Shown: positions 32,328 through 42,299 of the stretch, in pieces
Layout of the letters: each line of letters begins with the position of its first letter
Numbering within the stretch: position 1 is the first letter of the stretch
From: Ipomoea triloba
Taxonomy: Eukaryota > Streptophyta > Magnoliopsida > Solanales > Convolvulaceae
Direction: 5' to 3'
NCBI RefSeq assembly: GCF_003576645.1
Contig: NC_044922.1
Span: 27,101,231 to 27,165,230, forward strand
Length of the DNA stretch: 64,000 bases
Program-made: the position numbers and the translations under genes
The notes under the pieces: generated by a model
Databases searched by the model: none
The model's input: the letters and a program-made list of their open reading frames with translations, nothing else
Told to the model about the DNA's origin: nothing

Positions 32328-33172
32328 GATATGTCGATGGGTCGGGTCATGGGAGATCGCGTTGGTCCAAAGCCCACCCTTATTGGGCCTAGGCCCACGT
32401 TAAGCTGCCCAATAAATGAATATAGACAAATTATACTATGAACTGTGGTCCATATTGGTGGATTGGACAGCGATTCGCTAAGTGAAAAAGCCATTAACCA
32501 AAGTCAAATCGCTAAAAAATGGTGGATAAGCTGATAACCAAATATGGCCATTTTCTTTTTTTTTTACCAAAGTCAAACCGCTAAAAAATGGTGGATAAGC
32601 TGATAACCAAACATGGCCATTTTCTTTTTTTTAGTATATGCTGAATATTTATTTTAAATATACTATACGCTCATTTTTAGATAGTATCATAAAGTTAAAC
32701 CCGCAACACATTAAAATTGAGCCATCAAAAAACAAACATTTAGTACACTATAAAAAAATGAAAAATAAACTTCCAATATATTAAAAAGGAACATTTAGGT
32801 TAGCGGTTCATCTTGCAATGTGGACCATGCTCCACAATATAATGATTTCACTTACCTAAATGTTCATCTTTAGTATACTAGATGTTCAGTTTTCCTCTAT
32901 TACAAGTTCATTTTAGTGTACAACAAGTTCATTTTTAGTGTACTAATTAAAATGGACATATAGTACACTAAAAATGAACCTACAATAATATACTAAAAAT
33001 GAACTTGTATCAGTGATCCACAATATAATTTGTCATAAATTATAGAGTATGATTTTCAATAAAATTGACATTAAGATAGCTCATATTCATATTTCATAAC
33101 TAACTCATAAATTACAATAATTGACAAATTCAATTAATCATATTATATGTTAAATATTAAATATTATATGAG
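32328..33172. repeat. 0.8-kb direct repeat, copy A
   Basis: Nearly identical to 38431-39197, beginning GATATG(T/C)CGATGGGTCGGGTC and ending TGTTAAATATTA. Copy A additionally has a duplicated unit of about 70 bp (AAAAAATGGTGGATAAGCTG at about 32514 and 32583) that copy B has once. The first two dozen bases are the tail of the oxidase fragment seen in copy B. Confidence 0.92.
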
Positions 33173-35264
33173 AAATTTCATGAAATGAAAGGATCTTCAA
33201 GGTGATACATGTGGACCTATACATCCACATTATGGACCATTTTATGGTCCTAATTGATGCGACAATTAGATAGTCGCATGTATGTTTATTATCGATGCGA
33301 CAATTAGATACTCGCATGTATGATTATTATCTTCTCGTAATATGACATTTTCAAGATTGCTTGCTCAGATAATAAAGTTGCAAGCAAATTTTTCTGACCA
33401 TCCAATTGAATTAATCCGAATGGATAAATGCTGAAAAATTTACATCCCAAGATTTTGATAATTATTTGGGATTGATTGAACTGAAGGTTCAGTAGATTAT
33501 TAATTCTTGTCAAATATATATCTATCTATTAATGATGTTGTCTTGAAGAGGCATTCGTCAAGAAGACGAAATACCCAGTGGTGCACCAAATAATTATAAT
33601 ACTGGGATGCGGAACGACCAGATTTCAATGTTGATGAGAAATGTCCATCATCTGGTTGATTTTGAAATTGCCATGAACATTATGAATATAGGAGAAAGCT
33701 ATGAAAAATGTTGTCGACAACACAATTGCCTTTATAATTGCTCAATCTGGATCCAGAGTAAGGCACGAGAAGTGCCCTGATTATTTGATATATAAATGAA
33801 CAATTAAGGTATAACTCAGCTCGCTATTGTATTCTCTATATTATGCGTACACACCATTAAATATGGTGTTGGTACGAAAGAGAATAATGATATAATAAAA
33901 GGCGAAACTTGGAGCTTATGGATTTATATAGAAATCCATAATTGATATGATATACTCCCCTATAATGGATGACAATAAGTTCCGCTGATTAATATCAATT
34001 GGCAGTTGATAAAAGTCATGACTACATAATGATGGATCATTGGACAATATGATGAACGTCATGACCGCTTATTAAACGGTCATTGGACGATATATCCAAG
34101 AAATACATATTAAAAATTCTCAAAAATAAGAAAGCAAAAATTGCAAGGTCTATATATGACCTGAAACAGTTAATGACTGACTAAGTATCTTTCCTCTCGA
34201 AGAAGGAATAATATGTACTATTATGTGCTCAATAAAGAGTTACTAATGAGCTTATTGATTATCTCAGTCAATATTGATGATATGAACATCAATGAAATAC
34301 ATAAAGAGCTTGATAATGTCAGCTCATGGGGGTTTTGAAATAAAAGACTTGTGAAAAGTAAATATTATCTCGACCTGAAGATCGAGTATTTCCTTGAAAG
34401 GAATTCATACATTAGTTAGTCAATATATAATTTTGATTGATTACTTGGACAAGCCAATATATGATGAACTACTTGGGTACTGGCTATTATTATTTGACCC
34501 TCGTGATGCCAAGTACCAAAACTGGTTGTATTATATTTTACCCCCATTGTCTTATAATGAGACAATAAAGATGATGTTGCACCAATAATTGATAAATGAG
34601 TGTATTATGAAAAATGCTGACTAGACATAATGGTGTCAGCGTTATACCCACGTGAACTCCAGAAGAGCCACGAGATTATTATAAAGTATATTCACCCCAT
34701 TGACAGTTGGACATATTTTTTACAAAACCCTTCTCTTCTGAAAATTTAACGAATGAGATTTGAGGGATGTTATCTTCAGGGGGAGTACCATTTTACTTGA
34801 ATATTAATATATTATGCCCGGAAGTTTATGTTGGGGTTATGGTTGTACTCTTTTTCCCTTAGCTAAGTTTTTCCCACTGGGTTTTCTTAGCTTAAGGTTT
34901 TTAATGAGGCAACCAGTGCAACACATAATTCGATATATCATGTACTGTTTTTCCTCGACTAAGTTTTTTCCCGGGTTTTTCTAGCGAGGTTTTAATGAGG
35001 CATGAGTATAATCAAATGATGGCCAACGAGGAATGCTATTAATCAATATGGCATCATCTCAAAGATCTTCAAGAAAGAGGTGAAATAGATATTCAACAGA
35101 TTCGTTCAAGTGAGAATCTAGCAGACATATTCACCAAGGCATGATCCACGACAACATTCAAGCAATACGTTCGTGGCTTAAAGATTCAAGAAATCAGTTC
35201 GTGGCTCAAAGATCTTTAGTGATGTCCTTATCTAATGTTCTTCCTATGGACATCCAAGGGGGAG
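33173..35264 (+). pseudogene. Decayed Copia polyprotein (integrase to RNase H)
   Basis: Translated patches in changing frames give integrase-like HVDLYIH, FMVLIDAT, SHVCLLSTRN and RLLAQIIKLQANF near 33200-33400. A reverse-transcriptase C-terminal region lies around 34330-34600, and the RNase H end RGEIDIQQIRSSENLADIFT near 35080-35140, followed by FKQYVRGLKIQ. Stops and frameshifts are many, and parts are missing. The integrase patch starts right after the 0.8-kb direct repeat. Confidence 0.75.
35256..35264 (+). promoter_or_regulatory. Polypurine tract of the Copia remnant
   Basis: AAGGGGGAG directly precedes TGTTGTAAAAC, the start of the LTR. Confidence 0.75.
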
Positions 35265-35739
35265 TGTTGTAAAACAAAAAGAAATGTGGATGTCCAAATT
35301 GAGTTTTGAACCCTTTGAACCCTTAACCTCATAGGCAAAAGATAAAGTTTTGTCCACCAAGCTACTACAATTATACATGTCAAATGCTGTATATACTCTA
35401 CCTTACTATATGAGATGGTGGTGCTCAGCTCTCAAAAGAATAAATTCAAATTCCAAGGAAAGCAGCTGCTGGGGATGGAACACGCGACCTAAAGCATGAC
35501 AAGGCAAGCCTATCTCTGATCAACCAACTAGACTAGCCTTAACACCTATCCATCCTATGCAAAATATTATATTTGTTTACTGCACATCCTGATGCTATAT
35601 AAACCCACAACCCGTTTGTACACTAGAGAAGATCAGAATTAGAAGTGAATACAAGAATATAAATGCCCTCTTTTGTTCTAATATACTGCTGTTCTTACTA
35701 TTAATATTATCATTAGTATTATTGTTATTATTCATAACA
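35265..35739 (+). repeat. 3' LTR of the Copia remnant
   Basis: Begins TGTTGT after the purine tract and is taken to end at CATAACA (35733-35739), giving TGTT...AACA termini and 475 bp. A TATATAAA box lies at about 35595. The right edge is uncertain because no 5' LTR is in view. Confidence 0.6.
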
Positions 35740-36154
35740 ATACTATTACTACGTATATGTTATATTAAAAAAGACATGGAAAAACGATTGGGGAATTCGA
35801 GCCCTCTCCCATTTCGAAACATAAATGTGCACTTACCATCTGAACATACTAATCAATTAGTTATTTTTATTTGTTTTTCTATAGTTATATATAAAACATG
35901 TACTATATATACATATATACATACAAGGGCTATATATGGGGTGGGGGTGGGGTGAGTGGGGGAAGCTGCCCCCATTTCCCCCAGGCAGCTCCGTCTCTGG
36001 ACATGCCAATAAATAATTTTAGTTACAAGTGAAATTTGATTATTACTGAAAAATGAAGTTGATCAATTTTGGTGGAGAAATTATAGTACAGCTCTTTAGA
36101 ATTGCATGCATTTATTTTTATTTTATGTATAGTTTTTTAATTGATAAAAATAAA
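35740..36154. other. Spacer between Copia LTR and duplication copy B
   Basis: AT-rich; includes a G-rich run (35939-35990: GGGGTGGGGGTGGGGTGAG and C-rich complement). No gene. Confidence 0.4.
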
Positions 36155-37350
36155 CATAAATTATTCATTATTTAATCTTTATATTATTTCAATCATTTAA
36201 TATTAAATAATCTAAAAACATATATGATAAGTTTCAATCAAGTTATATCCCTAATTTATGTCCATATTTTTAGTGCTAATCATTTTGTACATTGTATTTT
36301 TAGAGATGTACTATACAATTTTTTAGATAAAAATACTCATACTGTTATAACATCTGTTATCTTTTCCATTAACTTTACTATACAATTACAATATGCATTC
36401 ACCATATCTTTTCTTATATAATATTTATAGTCATTATATTTTTTGAGTACTACTGATTTTGATACAATGCAGTATATGTTCATAATTACTTTCTAGACAT
36501 TATATATTAGATTAATATAATAAATATTTTTTTCATTTAGATTTTAATTAGTAAGAATTTGTCAATTTTTAAATATAAATATTGGACATATGTTTTTGCA
36601 CATCGCCTATAAAAAAGACCAATACAATTTATATGTTTACAAATAACACTAATTAAAAAATATATTAAATACACAAATTATTAAATAGTGTTAACGAAAC
36701 ATTAAATAGGTAAAATGGGTTAGAAAGAAATAATAATAAAATTTTTCCAATAAATATTTTCTCCATTTTAGTCATCAGTTAATTAGTTCATAATCCGATC
36801 CTCATATATATTAATTCGCCTTTTAAGTTTCAATTCAAGAAAAATAAGTATTGTCAATGGCGTTCAAGAATTCCTGTTTTCATTTCTTTGTCACCTTCAC
36901 CTTCATTGCCGTTTGTGCTTAAACTCTTGGCAACCGGAGTAGGTCCAGCACCGCCGCTCGTGAATACCAAATTCCGCCGTCGTCTGGAGCTCCGTTGACG
37001 TCCACGTTCAAGAATCAGAAAGCAATAAGAAGGGGCGGTGGGCCGCCATGGCTCATCCCGGCCGGTTAGAGGAGATAATGGCCGAATTCGCCGAAGCACT
37101 GATAGATGATGGAGGGGCGGTCGCCCCTGCTCCGGCGGTGGCCGCCCCTGCTCCGGCGGTGGCCGTCCCGCCGCCGGAAAGGCACTTTATCCAAATACAG
37201 TATTACGGGGACATCTACGATGATATTGAAGTACTGAACAACCAGTATGTTGATCCTTATAGCTGGACATCCAATGGAGCTAACGCCCAATTATATAGAA
37301 GGTACTTTAGATGTACATCCACTGATTGCCTGGCCAAGAAACATATGAAC
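36155..37350. repeat. Segmental duplication, copy B, left module
   Basis: Aligns with 29036-29915 except for about 385 bp (36206-36590) that copy A lacks and one leader unit fewer. Similarity stops inside the zinc-finger frame at about codon 100. Confidence 0.85.
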
Positions 37351-37386
37351 TTTAGGGTGTTGATTGCACTATCTGTAATCAATTGA
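37048..37386 (+). CDS. Truncated paralogue of the WRKY-type zinc-finger protein (copy B)
   Basis: 112 codons starting in a strong context (GCCGCCATGG). It keeps the Ala-Pro segment, the HFIQIQYYGDIYDDIEV strand region, DPYSWTSNG in place of the WRKY heptad, FRC and STDCLAKKHM. The reading then leaves the homologous sequence and stops 14 codons later, so both His ligands are missing. No zinc site can form as predicted. It may be expressed as a short protein or be a pseudogene; the Trp is kept but the heptad is even more altered than in copy A. Confidence 0.5.
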   Translation: MAHPGRLEEIMAEFAEALIDDGGAVAPAPAVAAPAPAVAVPPPERHFIQIQYYGDIYDDIEVLNNQYVDPYSWTSNGANAQLYRRYFRCTSTDCLAKKHMNFRVLIALSVIN

Positions 37387-37452
37387 ACTTTGAATTCTTG
37401 AAGTAAAAATACAATACATCATGATTTTTAATTTCATTTCTACAATTTATAA
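37387..37452. other. Junction filler between zinc-finger copy B and oxidase fragment
   Basis: Short AT-rich stretch of unknown origin. It is followed by a 37-bp second copy (37453-37489) of the leader sequence at 36967-37003, AAATTCCGCCGTCGTCTGG onward. Confidence 0.6.
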
Positions 37453-37489
37453 CAAATTCCGCCGTCGTCTGGAGCTCCGTTGACGTCCA

Positions 37490-38460
37490 CTGCGTTCAAC
37501 ATGCCGGCAGCGCAACCAAGAACGGAGCAGTTTTCTGCATGGCTCCCGGGCGGCGAGTGGGTGCTTCTGCACGCTAGCGTCGGCGTCTCCGCCATGCACA
37601 TGCAGCTCATGCCGGACAACAAGGTGGTGATGTTTGATCGGACGGACTTCGGAGCTTCAAATCTCTCCCTCCCTGACGGCAAGTGCCGCGATAACGACGA
37701 GGTTATTGCCCGGGACTGCACCGCGCATTCTCTTCTCTACGACATTTCGTCGAACACCTACCGTGCACTCATGGTGCAGACCAACGTCTGGTGCTCCTCC
37801 GGCGGGTTGGACCCCAACGGAACCCTAATCCAAACCGGCGGATACCACGGCGGCGATCGGAGAATACGCACGTTCACTCCCTGCAACGACGATCTCTGCG
37901 ATTGGGTTGAGCTTGAACAGAATCTCACGATCCAGCGATGGTACTCCTCCGATCACATTCTCCCCGACGGCCGTTTCATTATCGTCGGCGGCCGGCGAGC
38001 TTTCAGCTACGAATTCTTCCCGAAGCATCCAAACACAACGAATTTAGCTTATCAGCTTTGATTCTTGGTGGAAACAAATGACCTAAAAGAAGAAAACAAT
38101 CTTTATCCGTTTTTGTATCTTTTACCGGATGGGAACTTGTATATCTTCGCCAATCAGCGTTCAATAGTTCTTGATTACCAAAACGACCGCGTTTTGCGAG
38201 AGTTCCCACCGATTCCCGGCGAGAAAAAGTCGTATCCGGCGACCGGTTCGTCTGTAATGCTGCCGCTACGTTTAACCGGAGATTCGTTCCCGGAGGTGGA
38301 GATTCTAGTCTGCGGCGGCAATAAAGGAGGCGCGTATCTTAAAGCGGAGAAGACGCACGTGTACGAGCCGGCTTCCCGCACGTGCGGGCGGATGAAGATA
38401 ACGGATCCGTTTCCGGTTTGGGTCATGGAGGATATGCCGATGGGTCGGGTCATGGGAGAT
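37490..38460 (+). pseudogene. Glyoxal/aldehyde oxidase (GLOX)-like fragment with internal stop
   Basis: One frame runs from about 37490 through GGEWVLLHASVGVSAMHMQL, VVMFDRTDFGASNLSLPDGK, CTAHSLLYDI, WCSSGGLDPNGTLIQTGGY, RWYSSDHILPDGRFIIVGG and FSYEFFPKH to a TGA at 38059-38061. It then resumes in the same frame with NNLYPFLYLLPDGNLYIFAN, IVLDYQ, REFPPIPGEKKSYPATGSS, VEILVCGGNKGGAYLK and MEDMPMGRVMGD. This is the N-terminal and middle part of plant glyoxal oxidases, secreted copper-radical enzymes that oxidise aldehydes and make hydrogen peroxide. The signal peptide end and the C-terminal third with the remaining copper ligands are missing. The TGA could come from CGA by one C-to-T change. 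Beyond 38460 the frame runs into the direct repeat. Confidence 0.85.
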
Positions 38461-39197
38461 CGCGTTGGTCCAAAGCCCACCCTTATTGGGCCTAGGCCCA
38501 CGTTAAGCTGCCCAATAAATGAATATAGACAAATTATACTATGAACTGTGGTCCATATTGGTGGATTGGACAGTGATTCGCTAAGTGAAAAAGCCATTAA
38601 CCAAAGTCAAACCGCTAAAAAATGGTGGATAAGCTGATAACCAAACATGGCCATTTTCTTTTTTTTAGTATATGCTGAATATTTATTTTTAATATACTAT
38701 ACGCTCATTTTTAGATAGTATCATAAAGTTAAACCCGCAACACATTAAAATTGAGCCATCAAAAAACAAACATTTAGTACACTATAAAAAAATGAAAAAT
38801 AAACTTTCAATATATTAAAAGGAACATTTAGGTTAGCGGTTCATCTTGCAATGTGGACCATGCTCCACAATATAATGATTTCACTTACCTAAATGTTCAT
38901 CTTTAGTATACTAGATGTTCAGTTTTCCTCTATTACAAGTTCATTTTAGTGTACAACAAGTTCATTTTTAGTGTACTAATTAAAATGGACATATAGTACA
39001 CTAAAAATGAACCTACAATAATATACTAAAAATGAACTTGTATCAGTGATCCACAATATAATTTGTCATAAATTATAGAGTATTATTTTCAATAAAATTG
39101 ACATTAAGATAGCTCATATTCATATTTCATAACTAACTCATAAATTACAATAATTGACAAATTCAATTAATCATATTATATGTTAAATATTATATGA
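38431..39197. repeat. 0.8-kb direct repeat, copy B
   Basis: Nearly identical to 32328-33172; lacks the extra ~70-bp unit of copy A. It starts within the oxidase fragment (coding DMPMGRVMGD) and continues into AT-rich DNA with TAGTACACTA / TGTACTA words. Confidence 0.92.
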
Positions 39198-40596
39198 AAT
39201 GTGTTTTTTTTTTATTCTAACTACAATTTTCATCCACCAGTCAAAACTAAAACTACATACTAGACCAATACTAATCTTGTTTATGCTAGGCATTACCTCA
39301 TAGCGTGATAAAGTACTCCCTCAATGATTTTAAGGTAGTTGCATTCCACGTACCCGCCTATATAAGTGCTCGGAACATAATTAACTTGTTAGTAAGCTAC
39401 ATCCTTTTGCGCAATGAATATGAGTTTGAAGTTTATTATCGCGTTTGCAATAATATGTATGTGTGTGTAAAAACAAATTAATATAGTAAAATTTTTTATA
39501 TAATAACTCATGAATTAAACAAGAAAAATAAATTACACTAGGAAAACTCTATGCAACGAGCTCGAACCCTTATAGTGAATTATTCAACATAAGGAGTGTA
39601 TATATAAAAGTGAAGTAGGGTCTGAATAAGTCACATGCATGCAGATATGATCCAGACTTGGATAGATTTCTTATGTTCTGTGCCTCAAATGGAACCAGCT
39701 GACCCACCATTTTTTGGTCCTCCATGTTACTTTCCAACTCTAGTGTTACATCATCTATCCAATTTCAAACCAAATAAAATTATAAAAAATAATTAATTAA
39801 AAAACACGATTAAACTGTGTTGTATTTCAACTAAAAGTATATATAAATAAAACTAATAAAAAAAATTATGATAAGAAGAAGAGGAAAAGGAAGAAGAAAA
39901 GGTGACTTTTGTAAATAAAATAATAATAGTTTTGATTTTCACAACCGTTCATTTTATATTTATAGTACTCAGTTAACATTTTTATTATCATATTATTCGG
40001 TATCATATAGCGCGCGCTGTTAAAATTGTTAATGAAAATGCACATTTTTTCGAAAGTCCCTACTCTTTTTACCCTGGAGACAAAGTGAAAAAGGTTGCGT
40101 TAATCATACGGATGTGCTTCTACTAGCTCAACAAAGCAAAGCAAAACGAAATTATTAACTTAAATTTGATTGATTGGTCAGTTGAACTATATAACAGTCG
40201 AATAGAAGGCAAGGCAACATTATATTGTATGCATATATGTGTCAATAATATATGTTTCGGAGTTTGTCAAAAATGTACTACTACGTTGAGCAACGGAAAC
40301 AGACAGACAAAACATTATACAAAAAGGGACAAGATCGAAGCTGATAATGTTGTGATGATATATTATTATATTATTAAAAACTGGAAATGAAGTACATTAA
40401 GTAGGTAGCTAGCTAGCTTACCTGAACTCTGAACATAAAAACAAAGTTAATAATAATAATAATAGCAGTAGTTCGGGTCAGGCCTTTTTCGAGTCAAATT
40501 TTATTACCGCAACCCATATTAAGTCCGGGTTAGTTTCACACGATAGTAGTGAAGATACCGGATATCATAATAAGTAAAAGAATTTGATAGTTATTA
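39198..40596. other. Intergenic, AT-rich; 3' flank of the HLH gene
   Basis: No gene recognised. The last few hundred bases should include the 3' untranslated region of the minus-strand HLH gene. Confidence 0.5.
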
Positions 40597-41880
40597 TTAC
40601 ATAAGTAAGCTTCTAATAATGGCAGCTTGGGCACTATCACCATCAGTGGATTCCAAAAGCTGGGATAACCTATCACTTAAGTCGTCAACTTCTCTGTGCA
40701 AGCTTCGTATGTAGTTGCATGTCTCCTGCAACACCTTCGAGGCAGAAACCTTTTGAAACCATACGTATAGTACAAATTAAACATTTTCAATCATATTATT
40801 ATTTTGTTTATCGAAATGACGAGACATATGTAAAGAAAATCATGTATCACTATCGTCATTTTTTGTTAATTAGTACAACTGACAAAGAATATATATGAAA
40901 TGTAACTCACAATCCGAATTTTGGTCTACGACTTAAAAAATGTTACTTAGAATAATTTATATCTTGGAAGAGTTGTCTTGAATGGGGTTAGATAGAGTAT
41001 ACCAAATGCATAATGTGAAATGTAACTTACAATTTGAGTTCATGTCTATGGCCTAAAAATGATATTCGAAATAATTTATATTATTTCAGAAGAACTGTCC
41101 CGAATAGGGTCAAACTAAACCTCAACAGGATGAGATTGATTTCATCCATGCGTACACCTAATACTAAAAGCAAAACGTAACTTACAATTCGAGTTCATGT
41201 CTACAACTTAATTTAAAAATAATACTCATAATAATTTATATCTTGAAAGAACTACCTAGCTTAAATGGTGTCATAAACAGTGCCAAGCCAAATTTCAACA
41301 GAATGCATGAGATTTACTTAGTACACGAAACGTAACTTACGACTCGAATTTTAGCTTACAATTTAAAAAAGTAATACCCAAAAAACTAATATCTCAAAAA
41401 ACAATCTAAAATAAGATCGGACTAAAACTCGACTAGATTACGAGTGCAAGTTGCGCGGTTAAAAGGAACTATGCACCTCAAGATATGCAATAAATGAGGG
41501 GTGTGCGGATTTGTATTATTGTGGGCAAGAGGCCGGAACGAGAATGTGACCCTTGCCCGGAACTTATCTTCAAATGGGGAAACCACGTCCACATAAACCC
41601 ATACTCACAAATGCAAGAAGGGAAGAAATTTTCCGAGATAAAGTCCGACAAAACCCAAAAAAATGAATGTCCCAAAAAACAAACGACCAAAAGACAAGAA
41701 TAACGTTATTATAAAACAAAACAAAAAAGGGTACGGTTGATGAAATTAAGGTACCTTGTCGGAACGTCTGCCACGGATTTCAGGGATGAGGCGTTGCAGC
41801 TTGGAGACGAGGTCGGCAATCTGGTCGTCGGAGATCCTGGAACTTTCCGGGTGTCGGGAACGTGACCTCCGGCTAGACAT
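40597..41880 (-). CDS. PRE: Atypical HLH protein of the PRE / KIDARI family
   Basis: Two exons on the minus strand, 41755-41880 and 40597-40749, joined by a 1005-bp GT-AG intron, give 92 residues. The protein starts [20 protein letters not shown] and continues with [21 protein letters not shown], then [32 protein letters not shown] and [11 protein letters not shown]. Length, intron position and sequence match the PRE family (Arabidopsis PRE1-6, KIDARI). These HLH proteins lack a DNA-binding basic region; they pair with other HLH repressors and promote cell elongation in gibberellin, brassinosteroid and light signalling. Which PRE member it corresponds to is not resolved. The intron is filled by a degenerate repeat. 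An unrelated longer frame over exon 1 on the same strand is spurious. Confidence 0.93.
40896..41430. repeat. Degenerate tandem repeat in the HLH intron, about four units
   Basis: Units of roughly 125-180 bp each begin GAAA(T/C)GTAACT(C/T)AC(A/G)A and continue TTTTGGTCTACGA-like, AATAATTTATAT, then a GAA(C/G)TGTC-like end. Divergence between units is high, so the expansion is old. Confidence 0.6.
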
Positions 41881-42299
41881 TGCGGCGAGGAGAGGGTAAC
41901 TTGTCGGACAAGTAAGTGAGGAAAATTAAACACAATCTGGGACGACAGAGAGGTAGGGGGGTTTATATTATGGAGTGTCAGAGAATATTGAAGGAGGGGG
42001 GGATTTAAAGGAGTGTGAGAAGGAGGAAGTGTTGTGGGACAGGTTTAAGGACAGGGAGACGAGGTAGCCATGAAAGAGTGGGAAGTTATGTTTGTGGGAG
42101 GGACAAGGAAGGAGGAGTGTTGGAGGTGGGGAAGACAAGTGCATGGGAGAAGAAGCCATTGGCCTTAGTTTGATTATTTAAATAGAGATACAACTTTCTA
42201 TCTCTATCTCTCTAGATTTCCGTATCTTCTACTCCAGTGTCGAGCTGTATCATATCGTCATGTCAAAAAAGGAAATAGATAGGATAATTTAAGAACGTA
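41881..42299. other. Promoter and leader region of the HLH gene
   Basis: Minus-strand leader of about 60-90 bases and promoter. A TATAAAC-type box (complement of 41961-41969) lies about 85 bp before the start codon. A minus-strand open frame across 41968-42159 is Ser/Pro/His-rich and low-complexity; I do not regard it as a gene. Confidence 0.45.
41961..41969 (-). promoter_or_regulatory. Candidate TATA box of the HLH gene
   Basis: AATATAAAC on the minus strand, about 85 bp upstream of the ATG, a normal spacing for a plant gene with a short leader. Confidence 0.4.

Noticed and set aside
32198..32494. Frames on both strands across the AGGCCT-rich segment
   Set aside because: Gly/Pro/Arg-rich readings of a transposon terminus joined to the direct repeat; no conserved domain.
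41709..42159. Minus-strand frames over HLH exon 1 and its promoter
   Set aside because: The 41709-41933 frame reads the HLH exon in the wrong phase; the 41968-42159 frame is low-complexity and sits over the TATA region.
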